Below, piece by piece: positions 1 through 5,572 of a stretch of 7,734 nucleotides of DNA; position 1 is the stretch's first letter; each line of letters opens with the position of its first letter. Both the position numbers and the translations under genes were made by a program. Under the pieces are notes generated by a model. The model worked only from the letters and a program-made list of their open reading frames with translations, did no database searches and was not told the origin of the DNA. Source of the DNA: Thiohalobacter sp. (GTDB taxonomy: Bacteria > Pseudomonadota > Gammaproteobacteria > DSM-19610); contig JALWRY010000126.1 in assembly GCA_027080445.1 (NCBI GenBank), forward strand, positions 1 through 7,734, in the 5' to 3' direction.

Positions 1-21
1 GTACTCCTCCCTGATATCATG

Positions 22-49
22 CACTGAGTCTAGACTAGCCCGGTCAGTG
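22..49. other. possible hairpin upstream of the first gene
   Basis: CACTGA (22-27) and TCAGTG (44-49) are complementary 6-base arms around a 16-base loop, and the 10-base palindrome AGTCTAGACT (27-36) overlaps the left arm. No T-tract follows, so this is not a convincing terminator. I see no coding region in bases 1-130 and no clear promoter there. It may be a remnant of an upstream transcript end or a chance structure. Confidence 0.2.
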
Positions 50-130
50 TGCCATACATCCCGTATAAGCTGGCTGGGAACTGCCGGATGATCAATAATC
101 CAGACTTCTTGCCGAGCCGAGGCTGGATCA

Positions 131-934
131 ATGAAATCCTTACCCGTATTCCTGCTCGCCCTGCTGATCGCATTCCCGAGCTATGCCCGTGACACGGTGG
201 AGAATTTCCTGGGTATGCGTTTTATCCGCATTCCTTGCGGTGAGTTCGTGATGGGTACTGCGGATATCACCGAGGCCCAGATGGAAATGCTGAAGCCGGA
301 ACCCGGTGGTCTGGCAGAAGAAACCCCGGCGCATACCGTGGTGATCTCCAAACCGTTTTACCTGGGCGAAACCGAAGTCACCCAGTCACAGTGGCTGAAA
401 GTGATGGAGAACAAACCCGGCCCGAAAGAGCTGTGGGCGCGTGATGACTGGGCGACGTTGCCCGTGGCGTCGGTTTCCTGGTTTATGGCGAAGCGCTTTG
501 TTGAAGAACTCGGCAAAATGGACAAGCAATACCGGTACCGGTTACCCACCGAAGCCGAATGGGAATACGTGGCGAAAGACGGCGTAAACGCCTTGCGCCC
601 GGTCGAGGAAGAAGCACTGGGCGACTATGCCTGGTTCATCCATAATTCCGGTGACAAACCCCATCCTGTTGCTACACGTAAACCGAACCACTTCGGCGTG
701 TATGACATGCTTGGCAATGTCTGGGAGTGGGTGGAAGACGGCTATGCCGCAGATACCTACTCTAAGGCAAAACGCATCGACCCAATCGGGCCGGCCAATG
801 CCCGTTCAAAAGTCAGGCGTGGCGGTTCCTATCACTGTCCGCTTCACTTTACCCGTCCGGGCTATCGAAGCGCCGACGCGCCTGGAACCCGGTACGAAGT
901 CGTGGGTTTCAGAGTTATCGCAGAACCGCGCTGA
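131..934 (+). CDS. exported FGE-fold (SUMF1/EgtB/PvdO-type) protein
   Basis: This 267-residue protein begins with a signal peptide (residues 1-19, hydrophobic core VFLLALLIAF, likely cleavage after SYA), so it probably acts in the periplasm. The remainder is one FGE-sulfatase domain. It shows the GMRFIRIPCGEFVMG opening (about 28-42), ETEVTQSQW (80-88), RLPTEAEWEY (about 137-146), a GVYDMLGNVWEWVEDGY block and RRGGSYHC near residue 236. The last ten residues end in the typical GFRVIAE. In true formylglycine-generating enzymes two cysteines five residues apart bind copper in the RGGS-x-x-C segment. Here Cys236 is present but the second position is Thr241, and no sulfatase gene is visible nearby. 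Sulfatase activation is therefore unlikely, and the substrate cannot be named. The ATG has GAGG eight bases upstream. The gene converges on the next one with a 9-base gap. Confidence 0.88.
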   Translation: MKSLPVFLLALLIAFPSYARDTVENFLGMRFIRIPCGEFVMGTADITEAQMEMLKPEPGGLAEETPAHTVVISKPFYLGETEVTQSQWLKVMENKPGPKELWARDDWATLPVASVSWFMAKRFVEELGKMDKQYRYRLPTEAEWEYVAKDGVNALRPVEEEALGDYAWFIHNSGDKPHPVATRKPNHFGVYDMLGNVWEWVEDGYAADTYSKAKRIDPIGPANARSKVRRGGSYHCPLHFTRPGYRSADAPGTRYEVVGFRVIAEPR

Positions 935-943
935 TCGGCGCGA

Positions 944-1198
944 TCAACTGGCAATACTCTCCTTATGCGCCGCCAGCATCAGCCGCAGTGACTGCGCATG
1001 CTCCGCCGCTTCCCGGCCCAGGTCGGTCAGGTATCCCCCGTCCTGGTGGGTCACCAGGCCTTTCTCGTATAAACGGCGTACTGCCGCGATCTTCTCGGGG
1101 GCTGCCGTTGAGTGGATTTTGATGCCCTGGTCGCCTGTCCGGAGGCTGTAGTACATCAAAATGTTGAGTTCGGCGGTTTGTTCTTCGGTGAAATGCAT
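944..1198 (-). CDS. small TIGR02647-type conserved protein
   Basis: This 84-residue protein has the pattern I recall for the gammaproteobacterial family TIGR02647: FTEEQTAELNIL at the N-terminus, GIKIHSTAAPEKIAAVRRLYEKGLVTHQDGGYLTDLGREAAEHAQSL in the middle, and a short tail. The segment from about residue 40 to 63 (AVRRLYEKGLV, then DGGYLTDLG) resembles a winged-helix DNA-binding unit, the last part being the wing. The biological role is unknown. The start is well supported: GAAGGT lies six bases before the ATG. The gene is divergent from the sulfotransferase gene and convergent with the FGE-like gene, so it is probably transcribed alone. Confidence 0.75.
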   Translation of the reverse strand: MHFTEEQTAELNILMYYSLRTGDQGIKIHSTAAPEKIAAVRRLYEKGLVTHQDGGYLTDLGREAAEHAQSLRLMLAAHKESIAS

Positions 1199-1271
1199 GA
1201 TTCTACCTTCTTGTCATTAAACCACGCGTGTGATGCGGGGCTTCTCGCCAGCAGTACGGGCCTGATCCGCT

Positions 1272-1277
1272 ATTATA
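1272..1277 (-). promoter_or_regulatory. possible -10 box for the TIGR02647-type gene
   Basis: On the minus strand this reads TATAAT, a perfect -10 hexamer, about 74 bases before the ATG at 1198. I find no good -35 at 16-18 bases: TTGCCA is present but 20 bases away. The call rests on the hexamer and on its place in the divergent gap. Confidence 0.3.
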
Positions 1278-1322
1278 CATCACAAATCCCGCTTACCTGG
1301 CAAATGGAGCCTTCGAGGTAAA

Positions 1323-2189
1323 ATGATGCACAGTACGAACACCCCCGACGCGAAATGGGGAAAACCCGATGCCACCCACGACCCCTGGATACTCGCCAAC
1401 TTCCAGCCACTCGAATCCGATGTGCTGATCACCACGGCGCCCAAGGCGGGCACCACCTGGATGCAACAGATCCTCTATCAAATGCGCAGCGGTGGTGATC
1501 CCGACTTCGACAACATCGGTGCCGTGGTCCCCTGGCTGGAGTGCCCGCGAGAAGGCAAAACCTGGCAGCAGGTTCTCGACGATTACGAGGCCTTGCCACA
1601 GCCGCGCCTGTTCAAGACACACTGTACCGCGGAGCAAACCCCCGGCATCGGGACAGCCCGGATCATCCTTACCGTGCGGGATCCACGTGACTGTTGCGTG
1701 AGTTTCTACTACCACATTGTGAACATGACAGATGCCGCACGTGAAACGCTTGGTCACAGCTGCCCGCAATCATTCACCGCCCACGTCGACAAGTGGCTCA
1801 AAGATGGCGCCTGGTTCCGTAATGTAAAAGGCTGGTGGCCTTACCGTAACCATGAAAAAGTCCTGTTGCTGCGCTACCAGGATCTGAAACGCGACCTGGC
1901 CGGCGGTATCGAACGGATCAACGATTTTCTGGGCTGGTCGCTCACCCCGGCGCAAAAAGCCGCAGCCACAACCTTCAGTTCGTTTGACTGGATGAAAGCA
2001 CACGATGAAAAGTTTTCCCGGCAAATCAGCACAAAGCAGCCGACATTCAAGCCTGGCCAGTTTATTCGCCAGGGCAGGGTAGGCGGTTACAAGGCACTGC
2101 TTACGCCCAAACTGGAGCGGAAGATACTCGACCGGGTGGTGGCAGCGCTTGAACCTGAGTGTGCGCGGTTTCTGGGGATTGAGCCATGA
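1323..2189 (+). CDS. PAPS-dependent sulfotransferase-family protein
   Basis: The product (288 residues) carries the sulfotransferase signatures in order. The 5'-phosphosulfate loop is APKAGTTWMQQIL at 39-51. KTH at 98-100 supplies the likely catalytic His100. The 3'-phosphate site is RDPRDCCVSFYYH at 119-131, with Ser127. The C-terminal RQGRVGGYK at 249-257 matches the family's RxGxxGxxK cofactor-binding element. Length and motif spacing match cytosolic SULT-type enzymes, which move a sulfuryl group from PAPS to a hydroxyl or amine. No signal peptide is visible, and the acceptor (lipid, glycan or small molecule) cannot be told. Two ATGs stand in tandem. The Shine-Dalgarno GAGGT ends only three bases before the first and six before the second, so translation may start at 1326 instead. 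No PAPS synthesis genes are visible. Confidence 0.9.
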   Translation: MMHSTNTPDAKWGKPDATHDPWILANFQPLESDVLITTAPKAGTTWMQQILYQMRSGGDPDFDNIGAVVPWLECPREGKTWQQVLDDYEALPQPRLFKTHCTAEQTPGIGTARIILTVRDPRDCCVSFYYHIVNMTDAARETLGHSCPQSFTAHVDKWLKDGAWFRNVKGWWPYRNHEKVLLLRYQDLKRDLAGGIERINDFLGWSLTPAQKAAATTFSSFDWMKAHDEKFSRQISTKQPTFKPGQFIRQGRVGGYKALLTPKLERKILDRVVAALEPECARFLGIEP

Positions 2190-2214
2190 GGTATCGCGCG
2201 TATCAACAGTGGCT

Positions 2215-2532
2215 TCAACCCGGTTTTACCGACCGGAACAGGGCGCCAATGGTACCAGGTGAAGTCCGATAGCTTGTGAGCCCTGCCAGTTCTGCGTCGT
2301 GGAATCCTGCCCGGGTAATGATGTCCAGGAATACGTCCGGGTGCAGCGTTCCTGATACACAGTCGGCCCAGGAGGCTTTACCGTCGCAGCAGGCTGAATT
2401 TGAGGCGGATGGATCACGAACCATGTCAGCAATCTGTATGCTACCGCCAGGTTCATTTGCCAACCGGGTATACAGATCCAGGAGCTGGGCGCGAATGTCC
2501 GGGTTATGGTTTTGCGTGTCGTGGTCACTCAT
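2215..2532 (-). CDS. small Cys-containing protein with methyltransferase-like C-terminus
   Basis: This is the second gene of a two-gene unit. Its ATG lies one base after the stop codon of the upstream methyltransferase (TGA-T-ATG), implying coupled translation. The 105-residue product has a polar, helical first third (residues 10-27) and then a cysteine-bearing stretch with a vicinal pair Cys48-Cys49 and Cys58. The last 40 residues read like the distal helix-strand-strand part of a class I methyltransferase (FLDIITRAGF, ELAGLTSYRTSPGTIGALFRSVKP). It has no SAM-binding glycine loop, so it cannot be a methyltransferase alone. It could be a substrate-binding partner, the surviving tail of a longer enzyme, or a separate family I do not recognise. 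Vicinal cysteines beside an ArsR-type regulator hint at metalloid or thiol chemistry, but that is inference. Confidence 0.7.
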   Translation of the reverse strand: MSDHDTQNHNPDIRAQLLDLYTRLANEPGGSIQIADMVRDPSASNSACCDGKASWADCVSGTLHPDVFLDIITRAGFHDAELAGLTSYRTSPGTIGALFRSVKPG

Positions 2533-2533
2533 A

Positions 2534-3139
2534 TCAGCATCCGGTTGTTTTCATGAATACCGCCGCATAGTGATACGGCCCCACATCGACCACCTTCTCA
2601 AGTACAAAACCGGCAGGCTCGACGACCGCCTGGACAGCTTCGGGGTCCATGCGCAATTCCGTGTCCGGACCACGCGGCTGGTCGAGCACAGTAGTCGTTT
2701 CCCTTGGACGGTGATACCAGTTGATAATGGCAAAATGCCCGTCTTCCTTCAGCGCAGCGTGTACCGCTTTCGACAGGCTAACCTTGTCGGGTACGCCATG
2801 AAAAGTGTTCGCGATGAAGACAAAATCCACCGGTGCAGTGATGTGCGCAGGCAAGTCCCGGGCATCGCCAGCGACAGACTGAAAGTTCGGATGCTGTGCG
2901 CAGCGTTCTTCGGCCCGGGCAAGCAGTTCCGCGTCCAGGTCCAGCGCCCATACCTTGCCGGTCCGAACCCGCTCACACATTGGCCGGGTGAAGTGCCCGT
3001 CGCCGCAGCACAGGTCGACAACCTGCATACCGGGTTCGATTCCGACCGCCTGCAGTACCGCTTCCGGGTCGGGCCACAGGGCATGCCACCAATCTTCGTC
3101 CGGCATAACCGTTGCCGGGAAAAGCCTTTCGTCGTTCAT
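2534..3139 (-). CDS. class I SAM-dependent methyltransferase
   Basis: The 201-residue product has the Rossmann-type SAM fold. Motif I is VVDLCCGDG at residues 40-48, the acidic residue ending strand 2 is Asp67 (WALDLD), and GDARDLP at 91-97 gives the adenine-contacting Asp92. A VDFVFIANTFHG strand and loop follows, then an AIINWYHRP segment and a final strand AAVFMKTT. Only the catalytic domain is present, so the substrate is not evident. Motif I contains the pair Cys44-Cys45. The first in-frame start is TTG at 3142, but the ATG at 3139 is preferred because AAAGG lies eight bases upstream. The gene is divergent from an ArsR-type repressor and leads a two-gene operon, which suggests induction by a ligand of that repressor. 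Arsenic, selenium or organic substrates are all possible, and none is proven. Confidence 0.88.
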   Translation of the reverse strand: MNDERLFPATVMPDEDWWHALWPDPEAVLQAVGIEPGMQVVDLCCGDGHFTRPMCERVRTGKVWALDLDAELLARAEERCAQHPNFQSVAGDARDLPAHITAPVDFVFIANTFHGVPDKVSLSKAVHAALKEDGHFAIINWYHRPRETTTVLDQPRGPDTELRMDPEAVQAVVEPAGFVLEKVVDVGPYHYAAVFMKTTGC

Positions 3140-3149
3140 CAATCGGACC

Positions 3150-3177
3150 TTTATATTGACAGCCTGTCAGCCATCAA
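3150..3177 (-). promoter_or_regulatory. candidate promoter for the methyltransferase unit
   Basis: On the minus strand, TTGATG (3172-3177) and TATAAA (3150-3155) are separated by 16 bases, a good match to a housekeeping promoter. Transcription would begin around 3142-3144, almost at the start codon. That would give a leaderless or nearly leaderless message and leave AAAGG outside the transcript. Either the message is leaderless or the true promoter lies further upstream. Confidence 0.35.
3157..3169. promoter_or_regulatory. 13-bp palindrome, candidate operator
   Basis: TGACAG-C-CTGTCA is a perfect 6-1-6 inverted repeat lying wholly between the proposed -35 and -10 of the methyltransferase promoter. 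A dimeric regulator bound here would block transcription. The divergent ArsR-type protein is the obvious candidate, by position only. Confidence 0.4.
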
Positions 3178-3240
3178 CGATGATCAAGTGAGTAATCACA
3201 CATGTGAGTATTAACACATATGAGTAGTAACGCATATAGT
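3177..3240. repeat. 16-bp imperfect tandem repeats over the arsR-like start
   Basis: Units at 3193-3208, 3209-3224 and 3225-3240 follow the pattern TAnTnACnCATnTGAG. The first two agree at 13 of 16 positions, the second and third at 11 of 16. A weaker unit at 3177-3192 shares mainly its last eight bases. The ATG of the repressor (3220-3222) sits inside the second full unit, and the third codes for its first residues. The first unit contains the palindrome CACATGTG and the second CATATG. A phased array like this suits cooperative binding of a small HTH dimer and autoregulation. Confidence 0.5.
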
Positions 3241-3546
3241 TGTGAACAAGTCAAGCACCTGTGTGCCCTGTTCAAGTTGCTGGCAGAGCCCAATCGCCTC
3301 AATATTCTCTGCAACCTGGGCATGGAGTGTCGCCCGGTATCCGATATTGTGGCGGCGACGGGACTCTCGCAAACCAATGTATCGTTTCATTTGCGGGCAC
3401 TGCGCGAAGCCGGACTGGTGCGGCCGGAACGGCGAGGGGCATTCATCTATTACTGTCTGTCCGATTCGAAACTGCTGTCGTTGCTGGATGATATGTGGAA
3501 CTGGGTGGAACAGCGGCAGATGGATGGGACATTGACTGATGAGTAG
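3220..3546 (+). CDS. ArsR/SmtB-family HTH repressor
   Basis: This 108-residue winged-helix protein has the family's layout. Helix 1 reads LCALFKLLAEPNRLNILCNL (14-33). The HTH spans about 40-66 (VSDIVAATGLSQTNVSFHLRALREAGLV) and the beta wing is RPERRGAFIYYCLSD (68-82). Such repressors leave DNA when they bind a metal, metalloid or other ligand. Cysteines occur at 8, 15, 31, 37 and 79. The E. coli ArsR pattern ELCVCDL is not reproduced; only GMECRPVSD occupies that place, so arsenic sensing is possible but not shown. The ATG has only a weak GTGAG about eleven bases upstream and lies within tandem repeats. It is divergent from the methyltransferase unit, which is its likely target along with itself. 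Confidence 0.88.
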   Translation: MSSNAYSCEQVKHLCALFKLLAEPNRLNILCNLGMECRPVSDIVAATGLSQTNVSFHLRALREAGLVRPERRGAFIYYCLSDSKLLSLLDDMWNWVEQRQMDGTLTDE

Positions 3547-3574
3547 CTTTTGGGTTTTTTGAGGTGGATGAAAA

Positions 3575-4294
3575 ATGAATTTTGAAAATTGGCTTCAACA
3601 AATAGGCAAGTCAGTACGCACTGCGCATAGCTACGCCGGGGCAATTTCGGGCACAATTTCCGAGTGGGGTCTTTCCGCAGGAATTATCGATGAGCCCTTA
3701 ATCAACATCCAATCTGTCCAAGTCTTCAGAGAGATTTCTGGGCAGCTAAAACAACTCAGTACTTTTCAGGAAAAGAATACGCGCGGAAATGGTATGTATA
3801 GCGCCGCCCTTAACCAGTACGCAGCCTATCTTGAGGATGTATTCAGTGAAACCCTCCAGGAAGACATTGAAAAGGTCTTCAATAATGAGGCTCTCGAGAA
3901 AACAGAAAAGTCGATGTTGATCAATGCGCGAGTAGGGCAGGGGAAATTTCGACAGAAGTTGATAGAAAAGTGGCGAGGCTGTGCGTTGACGGGGTTTAGT
4001 GATACACGATTTTTGGTTGCATCGCATATTAAGCCCTGGCGAGACTCGGATAATAGCGAGAGGCTGGATAGTTTTAATGGGCTTCTGTTGTTGCCGAACC
4101 TTGATAAGGTTTTTGATTTAGGATTTATTACGTTCAGGCCGCATGGGGATATTGAGATTTCCGGAATGCTCGAAGATGAATCGATGCTTGGGATTTCGAA
4201 GAATATGCGTATTCAATTGGATGATGCTCACCAGGAATATATGGAATTTCACCGCGAACATGTTTTTGAGAAGCGCTTTGGCGGCCAGGTTTGA
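3575..4294 (+). CDS. HNH endonuclease (HNH_2-like)
   Basis: This 239-residue protein has an HNH nuclease domain in its C-terminal half. Its features in order are ARVGQGKFRQKLIEKW (118-133), CALTG (136-140), ASHIKPW (149-155) with the metal-activating His151, the Asn of FNGLLLLPNLDKVFDLGFI (Asn168) and Asp177/Asp181. This matches restriction-type HNH_2 proteins, which cut double-stranded DNA. The N-terminal 110 residues are mostly helical, with a YSAALNQYAAYLEDVF segment (75-90), and may recognise DNA; I cannot name the fold. An in-frame stop lies two codons before the ATG, so the start cannot be further upstream. GAGG is about ten bases before it. No methyltransferase for host protection is next to it; the nearest, at 2534-3139, looks small-molecule specific. 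The next gene starts at or before this stop codon, so the two are probably one operon. Confidence 0.85.
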   Translation: MNFENWLQQIGKSVRTAHSYAGAISGTISEWGLSAGIIDEPLINIQSVQVFREISGQLKQLSTFQEKNTRGNGMYSAALNQYAAYLEDVFSETLQEDIEKVFNNEALEKTEKSMLINARVGQGKFRQKLIEKWRGCALTGFSDTRFLVASHIKPWRDSDNSERLDSFNGLLLLPNLDKVFDLGFITFRPHGDIEISGMLEDESMLGISKNMRIQLDDAHQEYMEFHREHVFEKRFGGQV

Positions 4295-4298
4295 GTGG

Positions 4299-4856
4299 TT
4301 GCCTCCTTCAATAACGCTACTGAAGCCGCCAGTTGTAACAATGATTGAAGCTCAAGAATTCTGGAAATGGGCATTCTCTGATTTTTTGTCCAATACGCTC
4401 CGTGGCGTGTTGGCAGAGTACATTGTTGCATGTGCCGCAGGCTGTACAGAACGCCCCAGAGTCGAGTGGGATGCTTATGATCTTGTGACGCCCGACGGAA
4501 CCAGGATAGAAGTAAAGTCATCGGCATACCTGCAATCCTGGAAACAGGATAAACACAGTGCTATTCGTTTTGATATTAGTCAGAAGAAGAGCTGGGATGC
4601 TGACTCCAATAAATCTTTGGAATATGCCACGAGATCAGCAGATGTGTATGTCTTTTGCCTGTTTGCGGCTACGGATAAAACCACGGCAAATCCATTGAAT
4701 GAATCACAATGGTCATTTCTAGTTTGTTCATCGAACTTTCTGAACCAGAAGTTTGGTCAGCAGAAAACAGTAGGTTTGGCTGCCCTGGAGGAGAAGGGGC
4801 TGCAGCAAATCTCCTTCGACCGGCTAAACGATGAAATTGAGAGGTGCAGGGGTTAG
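4299..4856 (+). CDS. PD-(D/E)XK-like nuclease-family protein
   Basis: From the chosen TTG the product is 185 residues. It has a conserved-looking N-terminal block LKPPVVTMIEAQEFWKWAFSDFLSNTLRGVLAEYIV (residues 8-43), then WDAYDLVTPDGTRIEVKSSAYLQSW (57-81). Glu40, Asp61, Glu71 and Lys73 fit the E-(D)-ExK arrangement of PD-(D/E)XK nucleases. RSADVYVFCLF and NQKFGQQKTVGLAALEE follow. I recall similar proteins of unknown function in restriction or defence settings. The start is uncertain. ATG 4341 would cut into the block that looks conserved, and ATG 4260 overlaps the HNH gene by 35 bases without a ribosome site. TTG 4299 has AGG eight bases upstream and lies four bases after the HNH stop. I infer that it works together with the HNH protein. 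Nuclease activity is predicted only from motifs. Confidence 0.72.
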   Translation: MPPSITLLKPPVVTMIEAQEFWKWAFSDFLSNTLRGVLAEYIVACAAGCTERPRVEWDAYDLVTPDGTRIEVKSSAYLQSWKQDKHSAIRFDISQKKSWDADSNKSLEYATRSADVYVFCLFAATDKTTANPLNESQWSFLVCSSNFLNQKFGQQKTVGLAALEEKGLQQISFDRLNDEIERCRG

Positions 4857-4894
4857 CGTTTAGTGTACACGCCAAGTATAAGCGTATCCCCCTG

Positions 4895-5032
4895 TCAGGA
4901 TAGTTGTCGCCTCACTTTATCACCAATCCCCGGAAAATCAGTAACACCCGATCCATGTTGATTTATCAGTGCGCGTAACATGGCGACATCCGCTGTGATT
5001 TGGCGATGTGTGAATCGAACTTGCGTCCATCT
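4895..5032 (-). pseudogene. possible gene remnant (C-terminal fragment)
   Basis: Read on the minus strand to the TGA at 4895-4897, this frame gives about 45 codons ending DFPGIGDKVRRQLS, preceded by THRQITADVAMLRALI. The composition looks protein-like. The only ATG (4979-4981) would give 28 residues and has no ribosome site. I do not recognise the family. A frame this short can be open by chance, and it overlaps the T-arm-like fragment, so the two readings compete. Confidence 0.2.
5012..5028 (-). repeat. T-arm-like fragment resembling the ssrA 3' end
   Basis: On the minus strand this reads GGACGCAAGTTCGATTC. The spliced ssrA sequence in the same place reads GGACGCGGGTTCGATTC, so 15 of 17 bases match, in the same orientation, about 0.93 kb beyond the ssrA 3' end. 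It continues through the T-loop without the intron. Beyond it the similarity fades and no T-stem can form. It could be an old att-site duplicate or a tRNA remnant; chance is not excluded because T-loops share GTTCGATTC. Confidence 0.35.
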
Positions 5033-5146
5033 AAAATATATATAAAGAACATATAGTTATAGATTTGTCGGTATGTTTTTGGTTGCTGCCGGGACGGTCA
5101 GGAGCCCTTGTAGCGTATACATAAAGTGTCTGAAGCTAGCGTCGAT

Positions 5147-5173
5147 ATAGTATAGCACTTAGTGCTATACTAT
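5147..5173. promoter_or_regulatory. 27-bp perfect inverted repeat, likely operator of the TA pair
   Basis: The arm ATAGTATAGCACT (5147-5159) and its exact complement AGTGCTATACTAT (5161-5173) flank a single T. The right arm contains TATACT (5167-5172), a good -10 hexamer. It would place the transcript start near 5179, 19 bases before the toxin ATG, leaving room for the ribosome site. The -35 is poor. Antitoxins with an HTH usually repress their own operon at such sites, so this is the expected binding site for the antitoxin. Confidence 0.7.
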
Positions 5174-5197
5174 GCCCAAATGCACAAGGATAGTGTA

Positions 5198-5572
5198 ATG
5201 CGGGTTTTCAAGACGAAATGGTTCCAGAAATGGGCGGCCAGGGAAGGGCTGAAGGATAAGGACCTTCTGGTGGCTGTCGTGGAGATCGGACAAGGCCTGA
5301 TTGATGCAGATCTTGGTGGTCATGTGTTTAAAAAACGTATCGGGACGCGTGGACGAGGGAAGAGTGGTAGCGTCCGCACCCTGTTAGCGTTTCAACTCGA
5401 TGACAAAGCATTTTTCATCTACGGCTTTTCCAAAAATGAGCGCTCCAACGTCAGTCAGAAAGAGTTGAAGGCGCTGAAGTTGTTGGCATCAGAGTTACTG
5501 GCCTATACAGGTGTAGCCTTAATAACAGCGATGAAGGCCGGTGAATTGATAGAGGTGAGCAGTGATGGCTAA
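5198..5572 (+). CDS. RelE/ParE-superfamily toxin (PF06296-like)
   Basis: The 124-residue product matches the RelE-like toxin family with this pattern: MRVFKTKWFQKWAAREGL (1-18), GQGLIDADLGGHVFKKRIG, GRGKSGSVRTLLAFQ, the strand KAFFIYGFSKNERSNVSQKELKALKLLASELL, and a final GELIEVS. Relatives act as translation-inhibiting mRNA interferases or growth inhibitors neutralised by an HTH antitoxin encoded just downstream, as here. An upstream in-frame codon at 5162 lies inside the operator. The ATG at 5198 is chosen because AAGGA is seven bases upstream and the family begins at MRVF. Toxin comes first and antitoxin second, the HigBA-type order. Its end overlaps the antitoxin start by eight bases. Confidence 0.88.
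   Translation: MRVFKTKWFQKWAAREGLKDKDLLVAVVEIGQGLIDADLGGHVFKKRIGTRGRGKSGSVRTLLAFQLDDKAFFIYGFSKNERSNVSQKELKALKLLASELLAYTGVALITAMKAGELIEVSSDG

Larger units (their letters stand above)
4857..5197. other. AT-rich spacer without a convincing gene
   Basis: No gene with a ribosome site and family resemblance is visible here. The stretch 5030-5075 is very AT-rich. Two points stand out. A minus-strand reading frame at 4895-5032 looks protein-like but lacks a proper start. A T-arm-like fragment lies at 5012-5028. The right end holds the control region of the toxin-antitoxin pair. The spacer may be scar tissue from deletion or integration. Confidence 0.5.

Noticed and set aside
1293..1769. 158-residue minus-strand open frame
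   Set aside because: It is antisense to the sulfotransferase gene across its cofactor-binding motifs and shows no protein-family pattern.
2276..3214. 312-residue plus-strand open frame
   Set aside because: It lies antisense to the methyltransferase and the small Cys protein. It has no family motifs, while the minus strand shows a SAM-binding loop and tight gene coupling.
3547..3560. T-rich stretch after the ArsR-type gene, considered as a terminator
   Set aside because: No stable hairpin precedes the Ts.
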